A stretch of DNA of 64,000 bases from JAOPZW01 sp036379935 (GTDB taxonomy: Bacteria > Actinomycetota > Thermoleophilia > Solirubrobacterales > Solirubrobacteraceae): NCBI GenBank assembly GCA_036379935.1, contig DASVFT010000036.1:1-64000 (forward strand), read 5' to 3'. Numbering within the stretch: the first letter of the stretch is position 1; every line of letters begins with the position of its first letter. The position numbers and the translations under genes were made by a program. Below the pieces are notes generated by a model. It saw only the letters and a list, made by a program, of their open reading frames with translations, made no database searches and was not told the origin of the DNA. Shown here piece after piece: positions 41,345-49,102 of the stretch.

Positions 41345-42163
41345 TCAGAGCAGGTCGGCCAGGTCCTCGGCGGACAGCTCGCGCATCAGGTGCGGGAGCT
41401 GGGAGACGAGCGGCATGTCGACGCCCGCCTCCTCGGCGACGGCGAGCGCGACTTCGAGGTCCTTCGCCGGCCAGCGCAGCCGGTGCGCGCCCCATTCGGC
41501 CAGAGGGCGGTTCGCGCCGCTGCCCAGCGCCAGGGCCTCGCGCAGGGCGCGTGGCTCCACGCCGAGGGCGCGGCCCAGCCGCTGCGCCTCGACGTCGGCG
41601 CGCAGGCACGCCCACAGCAGGATGTTGTTGGCGGTCTTGGCGACCTGCCCCGCTCCGACGTTGCCGACGCGGACGACCGCCTCGGCGAACGGCGCGCAGG
41701 CCACGCGGACACGGTCGACCGCCGGCGCCGGCCCCCCGCAGTAGAGGACGAGCTCCCCGGCCTCGGCCCCGCGCTCGCCGCGGACGAGCGCGGCATCGAC
41801 GACGTCGACGTCGCGCTCGTGGGCCGCGATGGCCAGGCGCCGGCAGGTGTCGGGGCGCACCGAGGCGCAGATGGCGATCGTCGTCCCGGGCCGCGCCCCC
41901 TCGAGCGCGCCGTCCGCGCCGGCCACCGCGTCGCGAACCTGCTCGTCGTCGACCACCACGACGAGCACGAGCTCCGACGCGGAGGCGACGTCGCTGGGAC
42001 GCTCAGCCGGCTGCGCGCCCAGTGCGACGAGCGGCTCGCGCGCCTGCGGTGAGGGGTCGAAGACCGTCAGGGTCGTGCCGGCGGCGAGCAGATGGCGGCC
42101 CATCGGCCCGCCCATCCGGCCGGCGCCGAGCAGTCCCACCCGGGTGTTGGCGTCCTGGGTCAA
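41345..42163 (-). CDS. Beta-hydroxyacid dehydrogenase (3-hydroxyisobutyrate dehydrogenase family)
   Basis: A 272-residue NAD(P)-dependent enzyme with Rossmann motif VGLLGAGRMGGPMGRHLL, and the catalytic Lys in GAGQVAKTANN. The usual substrate-site DAPVSGG motif is altered to DAALVRGERGAEAG, so the substrate may differ from hydroxyisobutyrate; tartronate-semialdehyde or another beta-hydroxyacid is possible. The longest frame starts at TTG 42163 inside the 16-bp operator repeat; GTG at 42139 would start exactly at the Rossmann strand. It is divergent from the ThDP enzyme. Confidence 0.82.
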   Translation of the reverse strand: MTQDANTRVGLLGAGRMGGPMGRHLLAAGTTLTVFDPSPQAREPLVALGAQPAERPSDVASASELVLVVVVDDEQVRDAVAGADGALEGARPGTTIAICASVRPDTCRRLAIAAHERDVDVVDAALVRGERGAEAGELVLYCGGPAPAVDRVRVACAPFAEAVVRVGNVGAGQVAKTANNILLWACLRADVEAQRLGRALGVEPRALREALALGSGANRPLAEWGAHRLRWPAKDLEVALAVAEEAGVDMPLVSQLPHLMRELSAEDLADLL

Positions 42164-42175
42164 TGGTTAGTCCAT
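42160..42175. promoter_or_regulatory. Exact 16-bp repeat, FadR/GntR operator candidate (copy A)
   Basis: TCAATGGTTAGTCCAT is repeated exactly at 43967-43982. Its core ATGG-TTAGT-CCAT is palindromic at the arms and TGGTTAGTCCA is one mismatch from TGGT-N3-ACCA. It sits between the divergent dehydrogenase and ThDP-enzyme genes, 40 bp before the ATG at 42216. Confidence 0.6.
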
Positions 42176-42215
42176 ACACTACCGCGATCGGTGTCCCCGC
42201 GCTGGAGGAGCAGAC

Positions 42216-43952
42216 ATGACGCGAAGGTTCGGCTCGGACGTGATGGTCGATGCCATCAAGGCGTGCGAATTCCCGTACATCGCGCTGAACCCGGGCTCGT
42301 CCTTTCGGGGCCTGCACGACTCGCTCGTCAACTACGGCGGCGGCGAGCCGGAGATGATCACCTGCAACCACGAGAAGCTCGCCGTGGGCATCGCCCACGG
42401 GTACGCCAAGGCGAGCGGGCGACCGATGGCGGCCATCCTGCATGACGTCGTGGGGCTGCTCCACGGCTCGATGGGCATCTACTACGCGCACGTCGATCGC
42501 GCGCCGGTCGTGGTCTTCGGTGGCGCGGGCCCGATGGCCTACGACCGTCGCCGCCCGTACATCGACTGGATCCACACCGCCAACGTCCAGGGCAACGTCG
42601 TGCGCGACTACACCAAGTGGGACGACCAGCCGGCCTCGCTGGCCTCGGTGCCCGAGAGCATCGCGCGCGGGTACCGGGTCGCCACCGCGGCCCCGCACGG
42701 GCCGGTCTACATCGCGCTCGACGCCGGGCTGCAGGAGGAGGAGCTCGAGGCCGACGTGCCGTTCCCGCGCTGGGAGCGACTGCGCACCCCCGAGCGCATC
42801 GGTCCCGACCCGGCCGCCCTGCGCCGCCTGGCCGAGATGCTCGTCGGCGCCGAGCGGCCCGTCGCCGTTGCCGGCTACCCGGGCCGCGACCCGGCCGCCT
42901 TCGACCAGCTGGTCGACCTCGCCGAGCTGCTCTCGATCGGCGTGGTCGACACCGGCTGGCGGCTGAACTTCCCCAACCGCCACCCGCTCAACGTCACCGG
43001 CGCGCCCGCGCTCGAGGAGGCCGACTGCGTCCTCTTCCTCGACGTCAAGGACATGGGCAAGCCGACGCAGGCGCTCGATCGTATGACCCGGACGATCAAG
43101 AGCCGCATCGCGCCCGACGCGACGATCCTCGACGTCGGCTTCAACGAGGTCGGGATCTCGGCGTGGTCGCACGACTTCTCGGCGCTGCACGAGACCGACC
43201 TCCAGGTCACCGCGGACACGTCGGTGGCGCTCCCGCTCCTGCTCGACCTGTGTCGCGAGCTGGAGGCGGGCAGGCCGGAGCGCCGCGAGGCGCGCGGGCG
43301 CTGGCGCCGGCGGTTGGAGGAGCTCCACGACGAGACGTGGGCCGGCTGGCACGCCGAGGCCGAGCGCGAGGCCGCGCTCTCGCCGGTTGCGACGTCACGG
43401 CTGGCCGCCGAGGTGGGCGACGTCGTCCGCCACCACGACTGGGTGCTCACCGCCGGGACGGCGAGCGACTGGGCGCTGCGCATGTGGGACTTCGATCGTC
43501 CCCACCGCCACCCGGGCGCCAGCCTCGGCACGGCCACCCAGATCGGCCTGTCGCTCGGCGTCGCGCTCGCGCACAAGGGGTCGGGGCGGCTCGTCGTCGA
43601 CCTCCAGCCCGACGGCGACCTGATGTTCGACCTCGGGGCCCTGTGGATCGCCGCCTACCACCGGATCCCGATGCTCGCGGTCATGTTCAACAACCGCGCC
43701 TACTACAACGACTGGGAGCACCAGGAGCGGATCGCGCGCCACCGCGGCACGGACGTCGAGCGCGCCTACATCGGCATGGAGATCGACCGTCCCGCGCCCG
43801 ACTTCGGCGCCGTGGCCCGCGGCTTGGGCTGGCACGGCGAAGGCCCGATCGACGACCCCGACGCGGTGGGGCCGGCGGTGGCGCGGGCCGCCGAGATCGT
43901 CGTCGGCGAGGGACGTCCCGCGCTGGTGGACGTCGTCTGCCAACCGGACTGA
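42216..43952 (+). CDS. ThDP-dependent decarboxylase/lyase, benzoylformate decarboxylase/acetolactate synthase-like
   Basis: A 578-residue enzyme with three domains: Pyr (catalytic Glu53 in CNHEKLAVGIAHGYAK), a central domain, and PP with the ThDP/Mg motif PDGDLMFDLGALWIAAYHR..FNNRAYYND. The activating Glu and NN residues are present, so it should be active. The family decarboxylates 2-keto acids or joins aldehydes; substrate residues are not diagnostic. With a hydroxyacid dehydrogenase on one side and a cupin on the other it probably acts on a ring-cleavage or side-chain keto acid. ATG 42216 behind GGAGGAG. Confidence 0.85.
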   Translation: MTRRFGSDVMVDAIKACEFPYIALNPGSSFRGLHDSLVNYGGGEPEMITCNHEKLAVGIAHGYAKASGRPMAAILHDVVGLLHGSMGIYYAHVDRAPVVVFGGAGPMAYDRRRPYIDWIHTANVQGNVVRDYTKWDDQPASLASVPESIARGYRVATAAPHGPVYIALDAGLQEEELEADVPFPRWERLRTPERIGPDPAALRRLAEMLVGAERPVAVAGYPGRDPAAFDQLVDLAELLSIGVVDTGWRLNFPNRHPLNVTGAPALEEADCVLFLDVKDMGKPTQALDRMTRTIKSRIAPDATILDVGFNEVGISAWSHDFSALHETDLQVTADTSVALPLLLDLCRELEAGRPERREARGRWRRRLEELHDETWAGWHAEAEREAALSPVATSRLAAEVGDVVRHHDWVLTAGTASDWALRMWDFDRPHRHPGASLGTATQIGLSLGVALAHKGSGRLVVDLQPDGDLMFDLGALWIAAYHRIPMLAVMFNNRAYYNDWEHQERIARHRGTDVERAYIGMEIDRPAPDFGAVARGLGWHGEGPIDDPDAVGPAVARAAEIVVGEGRPALVDVVCQPD

Positions 43953-43966
43953 TCGATCATCTTGGT

Positions 43967-43982
43967 TCAATGGTTAGTCCAT
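43967..43982. promoter_or_regulatory. Exact 16-bp repeat, FadR/GntR operator candidate (copy B)
   Basis: Second exact copy of TCAATGGTTAGTCCAT. It lies between TTGGTT (43962-43967) and TATGGT (43984-43989), which could be -35 and -10 elements 16 bp apart, so a bound regulator would cover the promoter of the cupin gene starting at 44035. Confidence 0.6.
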
Positions 43983-44034
43983 CTATGGTAGGGTGACGTC
44001 GACAGCGACGGCGACTCCGAGCAGGAGGATTGGC

Positions 44035-44631
44035 ATGGGCGAGTGGCCCGATCACATGCATATTGCAGACCAGGTCCTGACCGAGGACAACAAGGACGCG
44101 TCCGAGCTGGCGGCTCGCGACGAGTTCATGCGCAACAACCCGCCCGTCGGCGGCCTGGTCGTGCCCGACGACCTGCGGACGATCGAGCTCGTCCAGCGCC
44201 CGTGGCGCAACAACAAGGGCCTGTGGTTCGAGCTGGCCGGCAACCGGGTGCTCTCCGCGCACCTCTCCGAGCTGTCGCCCGGCGGCAACTCGGTCCGTCA
44301 CCGGCACACGACCGAGGCCTACATCTACATCGTCAAGGGCTATGGCTACTCGATCATCAACTACGACGGTCAGCCCGAGGAGCGCGTCGACTGGTCGGAG
44401 GGCATGCTGTTCTCCCCGCCCGTCTGGGCGTGGCACCAGCACTTCAACCTGGATCCCGACGACACCTCGCGCTACCTCGCCATCCAGGACACGGGGCTCA
44501 TCCGCCACATGCGCTTCCACCGCATCGAGCGGCACCCCAGCCAGCTGAAGACCGGCGAGGGCACCGACTACGTCGTCGACGCGCAGCCGGCCGGCGACGG
44601 GCAACCCGTCGCACAGGGTCAAGAGCGGTAG
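44035..44631 (+). CDS. Single-domain cupin related to the bicupins
   Basis: A 198-residue protein with a conserved-looking N-terminal arm and one cupin. Metal residues are His89, His91 and Glu94 in RHRHTTEA and His134/His136 in WHQHFNLD. GYGYS after motif 1 and HQHFN in motif 2 repeat the signatures of the proteins at 35447 and 40302, so it looks like the one-domain ancestor or partner. ATG at 44035 has AGGAGG; a longer in-frame start at 43993 falls in the promoter. It precedes the permease by 21 bp. Confidence 0.78.
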   Translation: MGEWPDHMHIADQVLTEDNKDASELAARDEFMRNNPPVGGLVVPDDLRTIELVQRPWRNNKGLWFELAGNRVLSAHLSELSPGGNSVRHRHTTEAYIYIVKGYGYSIINYDGQPEERVDWSEGMLFSPPVWAWHQHFNLDPDDTSRYLAIQDTGLIRHMRFHRIERHPSQLKTGEGTDYVVDAQPAGDGQPVAQGQER

Positions 44632-44652
44632 GGCGCGCGCCAAGAGCCCGGC

Positions 44653-46389
44653 GTGGAACAGGCGACTCTCCCCGGCGCTCCCCGGGGCGGCGCAACCGCC
44701 GACCGGCTCCGGCGCGCCCTGTCGGCGCGCAACCTGGTGCTGGCCGTCGTCGTCGCGATCGTTGGCTACCTGGCGCTGGTGCCGCTGGGCTTCCTGCTCT
44801 GGCAGACCTTCACCAACCACGCCGGGCAGCTCACCTTCGACACCTTCCGCCGTGCCTACAGCACGGTGGGGCTGGGCACGATGGCGCGCAACTCGTTCGT
44901 CTTCGCGATCGGCTCGAGCGCCGTCGCCATCGCGCTGGGGACGACGCTCGCCTACCTGATCGTCCGCACCGACGTTCCCTTCAAGCCCCTGATGATGGCG
45001 CTGTCGCTGGTGCCGCTCATCATCCCGGGGATCCTCTACACGATCTCGTGGATCTTCCTCGCGAGCCCGCAGATCGGCGTCCTGAACAAGCGCGTGATCG
45101 AGCCGGTCCTGGGCGGCCATCCGTTCAACGTGTTCAGCCTCCCGGGCATGATCCTCGTGGAGGGCATGCACCTCGCGCCGCTCGTCTTCCTGCTCGTGGT
45201 GGCCGCCTTCCGGGCCATGGACCCGGCCCTCGAGGAGTCGGCCATCATGAGCGGCGCGAAGCTGCCGACCGTCCTGCGGCGGATCACGCTCCCGCTCATC
45301 CGTCCCGCGCTCTACGCGGCGATCCTCATCATGGTCGTGCGCGGCCTGGAGTCCTTCGAGGTGCCCGCCGTGCTCGGGCTGCCGAACCACACCTGGGTCT
45401 TCACCTCGCGGATCTGGAGCGTGCTCAACGCGCTGCCGCCGGACTACGGCGAGGCCGGCGCGTATGCGCTCTCGCTGCTGGCGCTCACCACGGCCGGCGT
45501 CATGTGGCACTCGCGCCTGAGCAAGCGCGGCGGGCGGGCCTTCCAGACGGTCAGCGGCAAGGGCTTCCGGCCGCGGCCGGTCGAGCTCGGCAGCTGGCGG
45601 ATCCCCGCCGCCGCCTTCATCCTCGCCTTCTTCCTGGTCAGCGTGGTCCTGCCGCTCGCGGCGCTGCTGTACGCGTCGACGCAGCCCTTCTACTCGCCGC
45701 CCACGAGCCAGACGCTGTCGCACATGACGCTCCAGAACTACTCGACCGTCATCCACCTGCCGCTGGCGCGCGAGGCGGTCAAGAACTCGCTCATCCTCGG
45801 CCTCGGCGCTGCCACGACCGTGATGCTGCTCACGGCCGTCGCCTCGTGGATCGTGGTCCGCACGCAGATCCGCGGCCGCTGGCTGGTCGACAACCTCGCC
45901 TTCACGCCGCTCGTGATCCCGGGCCTCGTCCTCGGCGTCGCGCTGCTGTCGGTCTACCTGCGCGTGTCGCTCCCCGTCTACGGGACGCTGTGGATCCTCT
46001 TCATCGCCTACCTCACGCGCTACATGCCCTACGGCATGCGCTACGCCTCGACCTCGATGTTCCAGATCGGCAAGGAGCTCGAGGAGTCGGCCCACATGAG
46101 TGGCGCGAGCTGGTGGCAGTCCTTCCGCCGCATCGTCCTGCCGCTGCTAACACCGGGCCTGCTGGCCGGGTGGATCTACATCGTGATCGTCTCGCTGCGC
46201 GAGCTGGGCAGCTCGGTGCTGCTGTACTCGCCCGGCAAGGAGGTCCTCTCGATCGTGATCTGGGAGCAGTACCGCAACGGGCAGCTCACCCAGCTCGCGG
46301 CGCTCGGGGTCATGATGGTCGGCGCGCTCGTGGCGCTCGTCGCGATCGCCTACAAGCTCGGCGCCCGCGTGGGCGTCAGGGAGGCGTAG
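44653..46389 (+). CDS. ABC importer double permease, FbpB/AfuB type
   Basis: A 578-residue membrane protein with two fused permease halves, each of about six helices and each with an EAA loop: LEESAIMSGAKLPTVLRRITLPLIRP near 195-220 and LEESAHMSGASWWQSFRRIVLPLLTPG near 477-503. This fused layout is typical of ferric-iron and related family 1 importers. Its binding protein is probably that at 38172. No ATPase is beside it, so it may borrow one encoded elsewhere. GTG start with a weak ribosome site; coupling to the cupin gene is likely. Confidence 0.9.
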   Translation: MEQATLPGAPRGGATADRLRRALSARNLVLAVVVAIVGYLALVPLGFLLWQTFTNHAGQLTFDTFRRAYSTVGLGTMARNSFVFAIGSSAVAIALGTTLAYLIVRTDVPFKPLMMALSLVPLIIPGILYTISWIFLASPQIGVLNKRVIEPVLGGHPFNVFSLPGMILVEGMHLAPLVFLLVVAAFRAMDPALEESAIMSGAKLPTVLRRITLPLIRPALYAAILIMVVRGLESFEVPAVLGLPNHTWVFTSRIWSVLNALPPDYGEAGAYALSLLALTTAGVMWHSRLSKRGGRAFQTVSGKGFRPRPVELGSWRIPAAAFILAFFLVSVVLPLAALLYASTQPFYSPPTSQTLSHMTLQNYSTVIHLPLAREAVKNSLILGLGAATTVMLLTAVASWIVVRTQIRGRWLVDNLAFTPLVIPGLVLGVALLSVYLRVSLPVYGTLWILFIAYLTRYMPYGMRYASTSMFQIGKELEESAHMSGASWWQSFRRIVLPLLTPGLLAGWIYIVIVSLRELGSSVLLYSPGKEVLSIVIWEQYRNGQLTQLAALGVMMVGALVALVAIAYKLGARVGVREA

Positions 46390-46401
46390 CCGCCGGCCCG
46401 G

Positions 46402-47160
46402 TCAGGTGACCGGTACGGACATGAAGCGCAGGACGCGGCGCCACGCGTCCTCGCAGGCCTCGGCTTGCTCGGCCATCGTGCGGTCGAAGAAGCTGTGCGG
46501 GGCGCCGTCGTAGACGACGGACTCCTGGTCCACGCCGGCCTTGCGCAGCGCCTCGGCGAAGGCGTGCGCGTCCTCTTCGGTGATCCGCTCGTCGGCGCCG
46601 CCGTACAGGGCCAGGACCGGAGCGGTCAGGCGCCCGGCGCGGGCCTCGCGCTCGGGCGAGGAGCCGCCCTCCTCGACGCGGGTCGGCCAGCCGTAGAAGC
46701 CGACGACGCCCGCGACATCGTCGCGCGCGGCCTGCATGAACGCTGCGCGGCCGCCGAAGCAGAAGCCGAGCACGTAGGTGCGGCTGGCCCCGCGCCCGCC
46801 GAGCTCGGCCACGGCCGCGCTCACGTCCTCGGCGAGGCCGGCGTCGCGGGCGGCGGCGCGATGCGACGCGTAGTCGAAGCCCTCGTCGCGGTGGCCGGCG
46901 CCGGCGGTGCGGCCGTAGAAGTCGATGGCCAGCGCGTGCACGCCGGCCTCGGCGAAGGCCTCGGCCAGCGCCTCGTAGTAGGGGTGCAGCCCGCGCACGT
47001 CGGGCAGCACGACGACGCCGGGCGCGCCCTCCGCCGAGGACGTGGCCAGGGTCGCGGCCAGCACGTTGCCGTCGGCGGCGGTGAGCGTGAGCCGCTCGCT
47101 GCCCGCCAGCAGCCCCCTGCGCGGCGGTTGCGGCGGGCGCGCTGTCGGTTCGAAGCACAC
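46402..47160 (-). CDS. Dienelactone hydrolase family protein
   Basis: A 252-residue alpha/beta hydrolase. The nucleophile is Cys134 in GFCFGG, the acid Asp190 in YGGADERI and the base His222 in APHSFF, the Cys-Asp-His triad of dienelactone hydrolases; VVVLPDVRGLHPYYEALAEAFAE fits the family start. It hydrolyses lactone intermediates of catechol-type pathways or related esters. Convergent with the permease (12 bp between stops) and 9 bp downstream of the methyltransferase, so the two form an operon. GTG start. Confidence 0.88.
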   Translation of the reverse strand: MCFEPTARPPQPPRRGLLAGSERLTLTAADGNVLAATLATSSAEGAPGVVVLPDVRGLHPYYEALAEAFAEAGVHALAIDFYGRTAGAGHRDEGFDYASHRAAARDAGLAEDVSAAVAELGGRGASRTYVLGFCFGGRAAFMQAARDDVAGVVGFYGWPTRVEEGGSSPEREARAGRLTAPVLALYGGADERITEEDAHAFAEALRKAGVDQESVVYDGAPHSFFDRTMAEQAEACEDAWRRVLRFMSVPVT

Positions 47161-47169
47161 GCGGCGAGA

Positions 47170-47838
47170 CTACGCCCGCCGGCCCAGGATGAGCGCGGTG
47201 TAGAGCGTGCGCCACGGCACGTCGGGCGCCTCGAACCCCGCTGCCGTCGCGTCGCCGAGCAGCTCGTCGACCGAGCGCAGCGGATAGTCGTGGCGATGCG
47301 GCTTGAGCCTGCGGGTGCGCGCGCCCGTGAGGTCGTCGCGGATGCGCTTGTAGGACTCGCGCCAGTCGCCCGGCACGCCGACGTGGTCGAGGTCGAAGAA
47401 GAAGCCTCCGGGCGCCAGCAGCTCGTGCGCCTCGCGGAAGACGCGCCGGATCGACTCGGGCGCGAAGTGATGCAGGACCCGCGACGTCACGACGGCATCG
47501 GCCCGCTCGAGGTCGAGATCGGCTAGGCGCTCGACGTCCGCGACCACGTAGGTGACGCGATCGGCGAAGGGCGCGAGCTGCTCCTCGGCGGCCGCTCGCA
47601 TCGGCTCGGAGGAGTCGATCCACGTGCCGCGCGCGCCCGGGAAGGCGCGCAGGAAGTGCTCCAGGTAGGCGCCGGGGCCGGCGCCGAGGTCGACCACGTG
47701 GCCCACGTCGATCTGCGCGTCGGCCACCAGCGCCACGGAGAGGCGGCGCGGCAGCGCGAGCATGTCGGCGATGACGTCCTCGGCCGCCCACTGGGAGGCG
47801 TAGGCGGCGGAATGCCAGGTCCCGAGCTCGGTGTCCAT
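47170..47838 (-). CDS. SAM-dependent methyltransferase, class I
   Basis: A 222-residue enzyme with motif I VVDLGAGPGAYLEHFL, WIDSSEPM, the motif VVTSRVLHHFAPESIRR and LLAPGGFFFDLDHV. It transfers a methyl group from S-adenosylmethionine to an unknown acceptor. The start at 47838 is preferred; an ATG three codons upstream lies next to the predicted -10 element. The promoter (TTGGGC and TATAGG at 47848-47874) predicts an mRNA with almost no leader, so initiation may be leaderless. Confidence 0.82.
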   Translation of the reverse strand: MDTELGTWHSAAYASQWAAEDVIADMLALPRRLSVALVADAQIDVGHVVDLGAGPGAYLEHFLRAFPGARGTWIDSSEPMRAAAEEQLAPFADRVTYVVADVERLADLDLERADAVVTSRVLHHFAPESIRRVFREAHELLAPGGFFFDLDHVGVPGDWRESYKRIRDDLTGARTRRLKPHRHDYPLRSVDELLGDATAAGFEAPDVPWRTLYTALILGRRA

Positions 47839-47847
47839 GACCGCCAT

Positions 47848-47874
47848 CCTATAGGGGACTAATGGATAGCCCAA
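47848..47874 (-). promoter_or_regulatory. Promoter of the methyltransferase-hydrolase operon with TTAGTCC element
   Basis: On the minus strand TTGGGC (47874-47869) and TATAGG (47853-47848) are 15 bp apart, with TTAGTCC (47862-47856) between them. TTAGTCC lies exactly 12 bp from the first base of the -35 box here and in the promoter at 43962, which suggests a common regulatory element, though only half the FadR-type site is present. Confidence 0.4.
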
Positions 47875-47896
47875 TCGACGTGGCCGCCCGCGAACG

Positions 47897-49102
47897 TCAT
47901 GTGCCGCGCCGGCACCGAGCGCACAGGCCCTTGAACGTCTGCTCCTCGCCTCCAAGCTGGAACTCGTAGCGGGCCGCGATCGTCCCGACGAGGCCGTGGA
48001 GCGCGTCGTCGTGGACGTGGTCGACCGACCCGCACCGCTCGCAGACCAGGTGATGGTGACGGTGGGCCTGAGCGGGCTCGTAGTAGGCGCGGTCGCCGCC
48101 GAGATCGGTGCGCACCACGAGGCCCTCGTCGACCAGCACGTCGAGCGTGCGGTAGACGGTCGAGGGATTCAGGCGCGGCAGCTCCTCGGTGACGCAGGCC
48201 ACGAGGTCGTCGGCGCTCAGGTGGACGTCCGGCCGCGCGGTGAGCGCGTCCCAGATCAGCCTCCGTTGGCGCGTGACGCGCCTTCCGCGGTCGCGCAGGA
48301 CCGCCTCGGCCGGCGGCAGCGGGTGGACGTGCTCGTCGCCGCCCGCCTGCTCGTGCACGAGGTTGGCGCCCAGCAGCACGGCGTGGTCGGCCAGGACGTC
48401 CGCCGGGCTGCCGCCCGCGACGATGCGATGGTCCTCGGACATCACGACGCAGCGGCCGGCGACGGCCCGCACGACGTCGAGGTCGTGCGTGGCCAGCACG
48501 ATCGTCTTGCCCGCCCGGCGCAGCTCGACGATGAGCTCGAGCAGCCAGCGGTGCGTGCGCGGGTCCAGGCCGGCCGTCGGCTCGTCGAAGAGCAGCACCT
48601 CGGGGCTCATGACGAGCACCGAGGCGATCGCCACGCGCTTCTTCTCGCCGCCCGAGAGCTGATACGGGGCGCGGTCGGCGAGGGCCTCGATCTCGAGCAT
48701 CCCCAGCACGTCGGAGATGCGCTCGTGGACCTCGTCGCCCTCGAGGCCGAGCTGCAGCAGCCCGAAGGCGATCTCGTCGCGCACGCTCGGCGAGAACACC
48801 TGCGCCTCGCTGTTCTGGAAGATGAACCCGACGCGGGAGCGGAAGGCCATCGCGAAGCGCTCGTCCTCGAGCTTGTCCTCGGTGACCTCCTCGCCGAAGG
48901 CGAGGTAGCGGCCGCGGTCGGGGAAGATCAGGCCGTCGAGGACCTTCAGCAGGGTCGACTTGCCGCACCCGTTCGCGCCCAGCAGCGCGAGGCTCTCGCC
49001 GCGCCCGACCTCCAGCGAGACGCCGTCGAGGGCGGTGAAGCGGTCGACGTAGGCGAAGTGCAGGCCCTCGCAGGCAAGCAGCGGGTCAGCCGACGGGGCC
49101 AC
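47897..49102 (-). CDS. Fusion of ECF cobalt/nickel ATPase (CbiO/NikO) with a Fur-family repressor
   Basis: One 401-residue chain with two complete domains. Residues 1-245 are an ECF ATPase: Walker A GANGCGKST (42-50), Q-loop FIFQNSEAQVFSPSV, signature LSGGEKKR (149-156), Walker B LLFDEPTAG (170-178) and switch ATHD. Residues 264-401 are a full-length Fur protein: RRVTRQRRLIWDAL, the DNA-recognition helix NPSTVYRTLDVL, His-rich AHRHHHLVC and the zinc pairs Cys354/Cys357 and Cys394/Cys397. No stop or frameshift separates them. It overlaps cbiQ by 17 bp. The chain would both power metal uptake and, via the Fur part, sense metal and repress its own operon; whether it acts whole or is cleaved is unknown. 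Confidence 0.92.
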   Translation of the reverse strand: MAPSADPLLACEGLHFAYVDRFTALDGVSLEVGRGESLALLGANGCGKSTLLKVLDGLIFPDRGRYLAFGEEVTEDKLEDERFAMAFRSRVGFIFQNSEAQVFSPSVRDEIAFGLLQLGLEGDEVHERISDVLGMLEIEALADRAPYQLSGGEKKRVAIASVLVMSPEVLLFDEPTAGLDPRTHRWLLELIVELRRAGKTIVLATHDLDVVRAVAGRCVVMSEDHRIVAGGSPADVLADHAVLLGANLVHEQAGGDEHVHPLPPAEAVLRDRGRRVTRQRRLIWDALTARPDVHLSADDLVACVTEELPRLNPSTVYRTLDVLVDEGLVVRTDLGGDRAYYEPAQAHRHHHLVCERCGSVDHVHDDALHGLVGTIAARYEFQLGGEEQTFKGLCARCRRGT

